Part shown: one piece after another, positions 15,123-21,838 of the stretch
Layout: the number at the start of each line of letters is the position of its first letter
Position numbering within the stretch: the first letter of the stretch is position 1
NCBI GenBank assembly: GCA_012797095.1
Contig: JAAZPS010000005.1
Location: 1 to 27,557, forward strand
Length of the DNA: 27,557 nucleotides
Source: Bacillota bacterium
Lineage (GTDB): Bacteria; Bacillota; Dethiobacteria; DTU022
Direction of reading: 5' to 3'
The notes under the pieces: model-generated
What the model was told of the DNA's origin: nothing
What the model saw: the letters and a program-made list of their open reading frames with translations, nothing else
Database searches by the model: none
Position numbers and translations under genes: made by a program

Positions 15123-16575
15123 ACGCAAAAGATCGCTTCGCCCGGGGCGCGCCCTGCTGCTGCTGGCCGCCCTGGCCGCTGCCTTTCTCGCCGCCGCCTT
15201 TTTCAGCGAGAGCACCTTTGCCGTCGCTCCCTTTGAATTTACCGCTGCCCTGGTCCCCCTGCAACGCGGCGACACCGTCATCGCCTTCCCCCCTCTGGGG
15301 CAGCTCCGCGCGGCAACTCACCGGCCCCCCTTCCAGCTGAAGATCACCCTGAATACGGTCGATCCGGAAAGGCTGAAGGCAACGCTGCAGGAGAACCCCG
15401 ATCTGGCCGCCTACCTCACCGGACAGCTCCGGCAGCAGCTGCTCCATTTCTTTGCCCGCCTGACGCTGATCTCCTTTCTGTGCGGCGCCGCCCTGCTGCT
15501 GCTGCTCGAAGCACGAAGCAGAAGAGCATGGCGCTTGAAGATCAGGGAGGCGCTCAAGGGGGGGCTGCTGGCGATGCTGCTCCTGGCGGTGCTGCTCGGC
15601 ACCACCATCGCCCGGCCGTACCGGTTGAGCGCTTTTGCCGCCCCGCAGCTCGAGGGAGCCCTGGCGGAGGCACCCTGGCTGATCGAGCTGGGGGGGCAAC
15701 TTACCGATACCATCGCCAGGCTCTCGCAGCAGTTCGGAACGATTGCGGGCAACCTCGAAGAGCTCTCCGGGCGGATGGGGCAGTTTCAGCCCGCCCCGGA
15801 AAGCGGCGAGATCCGGGTGCTCCATATCTCCGATATCCACAACAATCCCGCCGCCCTGGAGCTGATTGAACGGATTGCCGACGCTTTCCAGGTCGATCTG
15901 ATCATCGACACCGGCGATCTGATCGACTACGGCTCCACCCTCGAGGCGGAGCTGGCCGCCCGCCTGGCCGCCCTGCCCTATCCCTATCTCTTTCTGCCGG
16001 GCAATCATGACACCGCCCAGAGCATCGCCCTGCTGCGCCGCGAGGGTGCCCGGATCATCGGCCCCGAACCCCTCGAGATCGGCGGCCTGCGCATTGCCGG
16101 GCTGCCCGATCCCGGCTCCAGCGGCAGTGCCGCCACCGTCCGCGAGGAGCAGCTCCTGCTAAAGGAGGCCGGCCGCGCCGCTGCGGCGCTGCCGGAGAGG
16201 ACAGAGCGGGCGGATCTCTTTGCCCTGCACAATCCCCTTATGGCCGCCCCCTTCCGCGGCGAGCTACCGCTCATCTTGTGCGGTCATACCCACCGCGCCG
16301 CCCTCGATTTCGATGAGGCGAGCGGCACCGTCATGATCAATGCCGGAAGCACCGGCGCAGCCGGGGTGCGTGGCCTGCTCTCACCGCGGGACAATCCCTA
16401 CAGCATGGTCGTGCTCCATTTCAGCACCGCCTCCGGCCGGCCGCGGCTGAGCTGCGCCGATCTGATCACCATCGACCATTTCCCGGAATCTTTTACCCTG
16501 CAGCGCCACTACAACCCTCTTCCCGAAGTTCTTCCCGGGGAAACGCTTTCCTCAAAAGAGGATCCCGCGGGCTGA
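15115..16575 (+). CDS. Membrane-anchored metallophosphoesterase
   Basis: The 486-residue product has three predicted membrane segments (about 12-30, 114-131 and 148-166), with a soluble region between the first and second, and a C-terminal calcineurin-like phosphoesterase. The dinuclear metal motifs are complete: DIH (D240, H242), GDLID (D268), GNHD (N297, H298), H372 and GHTH (H391, H393). The orientation of the catalytic domain is not certain. The substrate is unknown; a phospholipid, nucleotide or phosphoprotein are all possible. GTG 15115 lies inside the cinA stop region; GGAGG (15097-15101) is 13 bases upstream, so translation probably depends partly on coupling to cinA. The location between cinA and recA is not one I know from Bacillus. 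Confidence 0.85.
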   Translation: MIERKRSLRPGRALLLLAALAAAFLAAAFFSESTFAVAPFEFTAALVPLQRGDTVIAFPPLGQLRAATHRPPFQLKITLNTVDPERLKATLQENPDLAAYLTGQLRQQLLHFFARLTLISFLCGAALLLLLEARSRRAWRLKIREALKGGLLAMLLLAVLLGTTIARPYRLSAFAAPQLEGALAEAPWLIELGGQLTDTIARLSQQFGTIAGNLEELSGRMGQFQPAPESGEIRVLHISDIHNNPAALELIERIADAFQVDLIIDTGDLIDYGSTLEAELAARLAALPYPYLFLPGNHDTAQSIALLRREGARIIGPEPLEIGGLRIAGLPDPGSSGSAATVREEQLLLKEAGRAAAALPERTERADLFALHNPLMAAPFRGELPLILCGHTHRAALDFDEASGTVMINAGSTGAAGVRGLLSPRDNPYSMVVLHFSTASGRPRLSCADLITIDHFPESFTLQRHYNPLPEVLPGETLSSKEDPAG

Positions 16576-16614
16576 AAGGATAACTCTATAGATAAAGGAA
16601 ACAGCGGCACACCG

Positions 16615-16629
16615 GCCGGCAGCGCCGGC
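16615..16629 (+). promoter_or_regulatory. Hairpin immediately upstream of the thpR Shine-Dalgarno
   Basis: GCCGGC (16615-16620) and GCCGGC (16624-16629) form a perfect 6-bp stem with loop AGC. It ends one base before the GGGGGAGG Shine-Dalgarno (16631-16638). It may hold the ribosome site open or mark a regulatory structure. Confidence 0.4.
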
Positions 16630-16646
16630 GGGGGGAGGTTTTACCG

Positions 16647-17207
16647 ATCCGTCTATTTGTAGCTGTCGATCCATCGGCAGAGCAGCTGAGCGCCCTGCGG
16701 ACGCTGCAGCAGCGCCTTCGCGGCACCCTTGACGGGGTCAGCTGGACTGCCCCCTCATCGCTGCACCTGACCCTGAAATTTCTGGGCGAGCAGCCGGAAG
16801 AGCGGCTCCAGGCGATCGCCGGGGCAGTGCGCCGGGCCGCCCGGGAAGCGGCCCCTTTCGAGCTGCAGTTCAAGGGACTTGGTGTCTTCCCCTCACCGCA
16901 GCGGGCCCGGATCATCTGGGCCGGCGCCGCCTCAGGTGCAGCCGGGCTCGCCGCCCTGGCCAGCTTGCTGGAGCAGGCCCTGGCCGGAGAGGGTTTTCCC
17001 CGGGAAAAACGCCCCTTCCGGGCCCATCTGACCCTGGGCCGGGTCCGCCGGCCCCTGCCGGAGCAGCTGCTGCGGCGGCAGCTCGCGGAGGGAGCAACCT
17101 TTGTCACAGCGGCGTCAACGGTGCCCTCGCTGCGGCTCTACCGGAGCCGCCTCACCCCGCAGGGGGCGCACTACACCGCCCTGGAAGAATTCTTTCTTCG
17201 GCGATAG
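16647..17207 (+). CDS. thpR: RNA 2',3'-cyclic phosphodiesterase ThpR (2H family), apparent ATC start
   Basis: The 186-residue 2H phosphoesterase opens 2',3'-cyclic phosphates on RNA ends; homologues were first named 2'-5' RNA ligases. Both HxTx motifs are present: HLTL at 40-43 and HLTL at 127-130. Family proteins begin 'MRLFVAVD'. Here that sequence begins at ATC 16647 (ATC CGT CTA TTT), eight bases after GGGGGAGG (16631-16638). From the in-frame stop TAA at 16593 to this point there is no ATG, GTG, TTG or CTG. The next GTG (16827) would delete the first catalytic histidine. Either ATC is the true start, as in the few known AUU/AUC-initiated genes, or the base is a sequencing error or mutation from ATG. 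It lies between the metallophosphoesterase and recA. Confidence 0.85.
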   Translation: MRLFVAVDPSAEQLSALRTLQQRLRGTLDGVSWTAPSSLHLTLKFLGEQPEERLQAIAGAVRRAAREAAPFELQFKGLGVFPSPQRARIIWAGAASGAAGLAALASLLEQALAGEGFPREKRPFRAHLTLGRVRRPLPEQLLRRQLAEGATFVTAASTVPSLRLYRSRLTPQGAHYTALEEFFLRR

Positions 17208-17273
17208 AGGAAAATTACGGGAGAGCAAGAATTAAGAGAATAACAGCCAAACCCGGTTAAGGGGGTTAACAGA

Positions 17274-18326
17274 ATGGAGAAAGAGAAAGCTCTGGAAGCT
17301 GCTTTGCTGCATATCGAAAAACAATTCGGGAAAGGTTCCGTGATGAAACTGGGCCAGCATGTCAAATCGGGGATTCCGGTGGTGCCGACCGGCTGCCTGG
17401 CCCTTGATCTGGCGCTGGGAGTGGGGGGACTGCCGCGGGGACGGGTCGTGGAGGTGTACGGCCCGGAATCATCGGGCAAGACCACGGTGGCCCTGCATGT
17501 TATTGCCGAGGCCCAGAAAAGGGGCGGCTACTGTGCCTTCATCGACGCCGAGCACGCCCTTGATCCGACCTATGCCGCCAGGCTGGGCGTGAATATCGAC
17601 GAACTGCTGGTCTCCCAGCCGGATACGGGCGAGCAGGCCCTGGAGATCGCCGAGGCGCTGGTGCGCAGCGGGGCGATCGATGTGCTGGTGATCGACTCGG
17701 TCGCCGCGCTGGTGCCGCGGGCCGAGATCGAGGGCGACATGGGCGATGCCCACGTCGGCCTGCAGGCCCGGCTGATGTCGCAGGCGCTGCGCAAGCTCTC
17801 GGGCGCGATCAGCAAATCGATGACCGTGGCCGTCTTCATCAACCAGATCCGTGAAAAAGTGGGGGTTATCTTCGGTAACCCCGAGGTCACCCCCGGGGGA
17901 AGGGCGCTCAAATTCTACTCGACGGTGCGGCTCGATGTCCGCCGGGTGGAGGCGCTGAAACAGGGCGATCAGTTTATCGGCAACCGCACCAGGGCCCGGG
18001 TCGTCAAGAACAAGGTGGCGCCGCCGTTCAAGGCGGCCGATTTCGATATCATCTACGGCTACGGCATCTCCGCCGAGGGCGCGCTCATCGATATCGGCAC
18101 GGGGATGAAGATAATCCAGAAGAGCGGCGCCTGGTACTCGTACGGAGAAGAGCGCCTCGGCCAGGGTCGCGAGAATGTCCGGACATATCTCCAGGATAAT
18201 CCGGAGCTGGCCCGGGAGATCGAGCAGAAGATCCGGGAGGCCGCCGACCTGCCGCCGCTCGATCCCGCCGCCGCTGCTGCGGCGGATGCCACAAAGGAGG
18301 AAGCGTCTCCGGAAAAAGAGCTTTAG
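17274..18326 (+). CDS. recA: Recombinase RecA
   Basis: The 350-residue RecA catalyses ATP-driven strand exchange in recombination repair and promotes LexA self-cleavage. The P-loop is GPESSGKT (63-70). 'DALDPTYA'-type ('EHALDPTYAARLGV'), 'VLVIDSVAALVPRAEIEGDMGD' and 'MTVAVFINQIREKVGVIFGNPEVTPGG' are the standard RecA core segments. The C-terminus is Ala/Glu-rich and acidic, as usual. ATG 17274 follows AAGGGGG at about 17258-17265. The 66-base gap from thpR shows no convincing sigma-A promoter and no GAAC-N4-GTTC LexA box, so recA may depend on read-through from cinA or on a promoter I cannot see. recX follows without a gap. Confidence 0.98.
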   Translation: MEKEKALEAALLHIEKQFGKGSVMKLGQHVKSGIPVVPTGCLALDLALGVGGLPRGRVVEVYGPESSGKTTVALHVIAEAQKRGGYCAFIDAEHALDPTYAARLGVNIDELLVSQPDTGEQALEIAEALVRSGAIDVLVIDSVAALVPRAEIEGDMGDAHVGLQARLMSQALRKLSGAISKSMTVAVFINQIREKVGVIFGNPEVTPGGRALKFYSTVRLDVRRVEALKQGDQFIGNRTRARVVKNKVAPPFKAADFDIIYGYGISAEGALIDIGTGMKIIQKSGAWYSYGEERLGQGRENVRTYLQDNPELAREIEQKIREAADLPPLDPAAAAAADATKEEASPEKEL

Positions 18327-18860
18327 ATGGACGCTGAAGCCGCTTTGAAAAAAGCTCGCTCCGGCCTGCTGCGACTGCTCGGCTACCGCCAGAGAAGCAG
18401 GCAGGAGGCGGTGGAATATCTCCGGCGGAAGGGCTTCAGCGAAGCGGTGAACGCCGCGGTCGTAGCCGAGATGGAGCAATGGGGCTATCTCGACGATCGC
18501 CGCTTTGCCGTCGACTGTATTGAAAGCTGCCTGCGCCGCGGATACGGACCGCTGCGGGTGCGTCGCACCCTCCTCGACAAGGGGGTGCACCGGGAGATCA
18601 TCGAGGCGGAGCTGACCCACCGCTACAGCGCGGCCGAAGAGCTCGCCCTGGCCCGGGAGCTGCTGCAACGGAGAAGCACCGCCGGAGAAGATTTCACGGA
18701 AGGGCGCTGGATTCGCCGCCAGGCTGCCTATCTGCAGCGGCGCGGCTTCAGCGGCGGGGTGGTTGCCCGGACGCTCCGGGAATACGGCTGCAGCTCTTCC
18801 GATGATGAGCCGGTTGAAGGACCGAACCGCCCCTGGGGCGGTGGCGGATCTAACGCTTGA
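18327..18860 (+). CDS. recX: RecA regulator RecX
   Basis: The 177-residue protein has the three-helix repeats of the RecX family ('LLGYRQRSRQEAVEYLRRKGF', 'WGYLDDRRFAVDCIES', 'GPLRVRRTLLDKGV'). RecX binds RecA filaments and modulates their growth. ATG 18327 directly abuts the recA stop TAG (18324-18326), so it should be translated by coupling with recA. The C-terminal 20 residues are Gly/Pro-rich and variable. The TGA stop lies inside the -35 element of the next promoter. Confidence 0.93.
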   Translation: MDAEAALKKARSGLLRLLGYRQRSRQEAVEYLRRKGFSEAVNAAVVAEMEQWGYLDDRRFAVDCIESCLRRGYGPLRVRRTLLDKGVHREIIEAELTHRYSAAEELALARELLQRRSTAGEDFTEGRWIRRQAAYLQRRGFSGGVVARTLREYGCSSSDDEPVEGPNRPWGGGGSNA

Positions 18861-18885
18861 CATAAATTTTGCTTGAGGGTACAAT
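18857..18885 (+). promoter_or_regulatory. Strong sigma-A promoter upstream of the rny leader
   Basis: A perfect TTGACA (18857-18862) and TACAAT (18880-18885) are 17 bases apart. The -35 overlaps the recX stop codon. The start point would be near 18892, giving a leader of about 235 nt before rny. Confidence 0.85.
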
Positions 18886-18891
18886 TATTTC

Positions 18892-19093
18892 GAAAAGATT
18901 TTCATATTTTCAAGTTTATCTATTGAAATTCTGGATACAAGGGCAGTTCCAGTTTAAAAGAGCAAGTTCCGGCCCTGCCGGAGCGCTGAAATAGATTTAA
19001 ATAGATATCGAGAACGTGCACGATACCGGTGTAGGTATCTCCATATCCGGATCTCTTTTAAGCTGTGTTCTGAACGCAGCTTATTTTTGTTTG
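18892..19093 (+). ncRNA. Structured leader RNA upstream of rny (candidate attenuator, riboswitch or small RNA)
   Basis: Between the promoter and rny lie about 200 nt with low GC and several helices. TATCTATT (18917-18924) pairs with AATAGATA (19000-19007), closing a junction. The junction encloses CTGGA/TCCAG (18931-18935 with 18948-18952) and a longer hairpin at 18961-18987 (AGC, AA bulge, GTTCCGG, loop CCCTG, CCGGAGC, GCT, with one G-T pair). GATACC/GGTATC (19022-19027 with 19034-19039) forms another stem, and an intrinsic terminator ends the unit. I do not recognise a known family; T-box and common riboswitch core motifs were not seen. The layout fits a transcription attenuator controlling rny or an independent small RNA. 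Confidence 0.5.
19060..19093 (+). terminator. Intrinsic terminator within the rny leader
   Basis: AAGCTGTG (19060-19067) pairs with CGCAGCTT (19075-19082; one G-T pair), loop TTCTGAA, followed by ATTTTTGTTTG. It ends 20 bases before the rny Shine-Dalgarno, with no room for another promoter. Transcripts from the 18857 promoter must read through it to reach rny. Confidence 0.7.
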
Positions 19094-19125
19094 ACCACAA
19101 AAACCATAGAAATGGAGGTGGGACC

Positions 19126-20658
19126 ATGTATTACACGATTACCGCAATAATTGCAGCAGCCCTAGGCATAATTGTCGGCTATTTTCTGCGCAAGATGCTT
19201 GGAGAAGCGAAGATCTCTTCGGCGGAGACCGCTGCGCTGAAGATAATCGAGGAAGCAGAGCAGGAAGCAAAAGCGATCAAACGTGAAAAAGAGCTCGAGG
19301 CTAAAGAAGAAGCCCATAAATTGAGAACCGATATCGAGCGGGAAAGCAGGGAACGGCGCAGCGAATTCCAGCGGATGGAACGGCGCCTCTCCCAGAAAGA
19401 AGACTCGCTCGATCGGAAGACCGGTCTCGTCGAAAAGAAGGATGAGGAGCTGCGGCGGAAGGAAGAGGAGCACCGCCGGATCGAGGAAAAATTGCTCCAC
19501 CTCAAGCAGCAGCAGCTCAGCGAGCTGGAGCGGATCTCGAGCATGTCCATGGAGGAGGCCAAGGAGACGATCCTGCAGCGGGCGCGCGATGAGGTTTCGC
19601 ATGAGATGGCGATGATGGTCAAGGAGATCGAGGATCAGGCCAGAAGTGACGCCGCCAAGAGATCCCGCGAGATCATCACCATGGCGATCCAGCGCTGTGC
19701 TGCAGACCACGCCTCCGAGGCGACGGTCTCGGTGGTCTCCCTGCCCAGCGACGAGATGAAGGGGAGAATTATCGGACGCGAGGGGCGCAATATCCGGGCC
19801 CTGGAGACGTTGACCGGGATTGATCTGATCATCGATGATACCCCGGAAGCGGTGATCCTTTCCGGTTTTGATCCGATCCGCCGCGAGATCGCCCGGGTTG
19901 CCCTGGAGAAGCTGGTCAGCGACGGCCGGATCCATCCGGCCAGGATCGAGGAGATCGTGGAGAAGACGCGCAAGGAGGTCGAGGCCCAGATCCGCGAGGA
20001 GGGCGAAAGAGCCACCTTTGAAACGGGGGTGCACGGTCTGCATCCCGAGCTGGTCTTCAACCTGGGCAAACTGCGCTTCCGCACCTCGTACGGACAGAAT
20101 GTGCTGCAGCACTCCATCGAGGTTTCCCATCTGGCCGGGACCCTGGCCGGGGAGCTGGAGCTCGATGTCACCTTCGCCAAAAGGGCAGGGCTGCTCCATG
20201 ATATCGGCAAAGCGACCGATCATGAATCGGAAGGCTCCCATGTTATCGCCGGCACCGAACTGCTCAAAAAGTTCAAGGAGACGCCGGCGGTGATCAATGC
20301 TGTTGCCGCGCACCACGGCGATGTCGATTTCCAGACCCTCGAGGCAGCCCTGGTGCAGGCCGCCGACGCCATCTCCGCCTCCCGCCCGGGAGCCCGCCGC
20401 GAGACCCTGGAGGCCTATATCCGGCGTCTGGAGAAGCTCGAGGGGATCGCCGATTCATTCGACGGTGTGGAGAAGGCCTATGCCATCCATGCCGGGCGTG
20501 AGATCAGGATCATGGTCAAACCGGAACGGATCGACGATCTCAAGGCGATTCAGCTGGCCCGGGATATCGTCAAGAAGATCGAGGGAGAGATGGAATACCC
20601 CGGCCAGATCAAGGTCAATGTGATCCGCGAGACCAGGGCTGTTGAATATGCCAAATAA
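19126..20658 (+). CDS. rny: Ribonuclease Y
   Basis: The 510-residue membrane-bound endoribonuclease starts bulk mRNA decay in Bacillota. It has an N-terminal membrane segment (3-21) and a long charged coiled coil (about 30-185) that dimerises. A KH RNA-binding domain follows (about 200-265, GRIIGREGRN at 213-222), then the HD catalytic domain ('LQHSIEVSHLAG', 'LLHDIGKA' with H358 and D359, later 'AAHHGD'). The C-terminal dimerisation domain is complete and the length is normal. ATG 19126 is five bases after GGAGGTG (19114-19120); an upstream in-frame TTG at 19087 would fall in the terminator. It follows recX, as rny (ymdA) follows recA in Bacillus, but with its own promoter and a structured leader. 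Confidence 0.97.
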   Translation: MYYTITAIIAAALGIIVGYFLRKMLGEAKISSAETAALKIIEEAEQEAKAIKREKELEAKEEAHKLRTDIERESRERRSEFQRMERRLSQKEDSLDRKTGLVEKKDEELRRKEEEHRRIEEKLLHLKQQQLSELERISSMSMEEAKETILQRARDEVSHEMAMMVKEIEDQARSDAAKRSREIITMAIQRCAADHASEATVSVVSLPSDEMKGRIIGREGRNIRALETLTGIDLIIDDTPEAVILSGFDPIRREIARVALEKLVSDGRIHPARIEEIVEKTRKEVEAQIREEGERATFETGVHGLHPELVFNLGKLRFRTSYGQNVLQHSIEVSHLAGTLAGELELDVTFAKRAGLLHDIGKATDHESEGSHVIAGTELLKKFKETPAVINAVAAHHGDVDFQTLEAALVQAADAISASRPGARRETLEAYIRRLEKLEGIADSFDGVEKAYAIHAGREIRIMVKPERIDDLKAIQLARDIVKKIEGEMEYPGQIKVNVIRETRAVEYAK

Positions 20659-20676
20659 GTTAAAAAGTGTTCCGTT

Positions 20677-20710
20677 AAAAAAAGTGCCCGAACGGCACTT
20701 TTTTTATTTT
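20677..20710 (+). terminator. Rho-independent terminator of rny
   Basis: AAAAAAAGTGCC (20677-20688) pairs with GGCACTTTTTTT (20694-20705) around loop CGAAC, followed by ATTTT. It lies 18 bases after the rny stop. Confidence 0.92.
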
Positions 20711-20713
20711 CGA

Positions 20714-20741
20714 GCAGGTTTTATTTCGTAAACTATGGAAT
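20714..20741 (+). promoter_or_regulatory. Sigma-H-like promoter of the 168-aa unknown gene
   Basis: GCAGGTTTT (20714-20722) and ATGGAAT (20735-20741) are 12 bases apart and fit the Bacillus sigma-H pattern RNAGGAWWW-N11/12-RNNGAAT with one -35 mismatch. The start would be near 20748, ten bases before the Shine-Dalgarno. No sigma-A promoter was seen after the rny terminator. Confidence 0.45.
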
Positions 20742-20770
20742 AGGGTAATGCAAGATTGGGAGGTAGAACA

Positions 20771-21277
20771 ATGCTGGAAGAACCCCTGCCGGAGTCGGAC
20801 CATATCCAGATGCTCGTTGATCTGCTGCTCCGTTTCCCGGAGATCTACACGATCACCTTGAACCTGCCCTCCGCAAGCTGCCATCTTTCGTACATGATCC
20901 GGCGCGAGCTGGCGCAGGAGGAATTCACGGCGCTCGAGCGGCAGCTTCAGGAGATCATGGAGACCTTCTGCTTTTTGAACCGCTGCCCGGAGCGCTGCCG
21001 CTTCGCCATTACCCGGGAAAGCGAGCAGGGTCTGACCCGGCTCCAGCTCACCCTGAGCTGCGAACCGTTTCTCGACGAGCTGATCAGCCTGATCACCGCG
21101 ATCATGCACGAACATTTTCCCGAAGAGCTGATCGTTGAGCAGCGCAGCAGCACTTACTGCCGCGGTCCGGAAAACGGTTTTACCGGGGAGCTCACCCTTC
21201 CCGGTGACTCCGAGCAGCGCAGCGGCCGTCTCAGCGCCTTCCGCGATTCCGGAAAAGTCTATATCTTCGACCATTAG
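20771..21277 (+). CDS. Unknown protein between rny and spoVS
   Basis: I do not recognise this 168-residue protein. It is acidic, has no signal peptide or membrane segment and looks alpha/beta. It holds six cysteines (37, 67, 72, 76, 97, 130); three cluster as 'CFLNRCPERC', which could bind a metal. ATG 20771 is seven bases after GGGAGG (20758-20763). It stands where Bacillus has the phosphodiesterase gene ymdB between rny and spoVS, but shows none of the metallophosphoesterase motifs. The rny terminator and a sigma-H-like promoter isolate it, so early sporulation expression is a reasonable guess. Confidence 0.8.
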   Translation: MLEEPLPESDHIQMLVDLLLRFPEIYTITLNLPSASCHLSYMIRRELAQEEFTALERQLQEIMETFCFLNRCPERCRFAITRESEQGLTRLQLTLSCEPFLDELISLITAIMHEHFPEELIVEQRSSTYCRGPENGFTGELTLPGDSEQRSGRLSAFRDSGKVYIFDH

Positions 21278-21391
21278 TCCATCAATATTGACAGTGCCGC
21301 CGCCCCGCTTCAGGGGCATGATCCGACAACGGTGAATATACTTAGGTGAGAGGGCCCCGGGCCAAAACGAGCAAAGAGAAGTTTTTCGTTC

Positions 21392-21416
21392 AAGAATTAA
21401 AAGATTCTTATTATTC
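21392..21416 (+). terminator. Weak terminator-like hairpin before spoVS
   Basis: AAGAAT (21392-21397) pairs with ATTCTT (21404-21409), loop TAAAAG, followed by ATTATTC. The stem is short and AT-rich, so termination would be partial at best. Confidence 0.25.
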
Positions 21417-21418
21417 TG

Positions 21419-21453
21419 GCAGGAATTTCATCTTTGCTCACGAAGTATACTTC
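21419..21453 (+). promoter_or_regulatory. Sigma-H-like promoter of spoVS with overlapping palindrome
   Basis: GCAGGAATT (21419-21427) is a perfect sigma-H -35 match, followed after 11 bases by CACGAAG (21439-21445), a fair -10 match (GAAG for GAAT). spoVS is sigma-H-dependent in Bacillus subtilis, which supports the call. The 12-base perfect palindrome GAAGTATACTTC (21442-21453) covers the -10 end and start point and may be an operator. Confidence 0.55.
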
Positions 21454-21491
21454 AAGCAAAAAACCCGTTGAAGGAGGTATCTGCTGGTTAA

Positions 21492-21752
21492 ATGGACATA
21501 TTAAAAGTTTCAGCAAAGTCCAATCCCAATTCGGTGGCCGGTGCACTGGCAGGAGTATTGCGTGAACGGGGCAATGCGGAGATCCAGACCATTGGTGCCG
21601 GCGCCTTGAATCAGGCGGTAAAGGCGGTAGCAATTGCGCGGGGATTTGTCGCTCCGGGGGGCATCGATCTTATCTGCATCCCTGCCTTTACGGATATTCA
21701 GATCGACGGGGAGGAGCGCACAGCTATCAAACTGATCGTTGAGCCCCGGTAA
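21492..21752 (+). CDS. spoVS: Stage V sporulation protein S
   Basis: The 86-residue protein matches SpoVS along its whole length ('MDILKVSAKSNPNSVAGALAGVLRE'-type start, 'GAGALNQAVKAVAIARGFV', 'PAFTDIQIDGEERTAIKLIVEPR'). It is a small Alba-like protein needed for spore coat and core development and for timing of septation. ATG 21492 is the first possible start because TAA at 21489 precedes it in frame. The strong AAGGAGG (21471-21477) is 14 bases away, longer than usual. Confidence 0.97.
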   Translation: MDILKVSAKSNPNSVAGALAGVLRERGNAEIQTIGAGALNQAVKAVAIARGFVAPGGIDLICIPAFTDIQIDGEERTAIKLIVEPR

Positions 21753-21777
21753 CAGTTCTTCTTCTTGACCGAGCAGG

Positions 21778-21813
21778 ACACCCTGAAACCATCCGGTAAA
21801 GGGTGTTTTTTTA
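21778..21813 (+). terminator. Rho-independent terminator of spoVS
   Basis: ACACCCT (21778-21784) pairs with AGGGTGT (21800-21806), followed by TTTTTTA. The loop is 15 bases. Confidence 0.85.
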
Positions 21814-21838
21814 TTGAAAAGTAGAGTAAGATAGAGAT

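Noticed and set aside
18892..19093. T-box or 6S RNA as the identity of the rny leader.
   Set aside because: No T-box sequence and no specifier layout were seen, and the junction fold does not look like the long 6S rod with a central bubble.
21288..21310. TTGACA at 21288-21293 as a sigma-A -35 for spoVS.
   Set aside because: No -10 element occurs 16-18 bases downstream.
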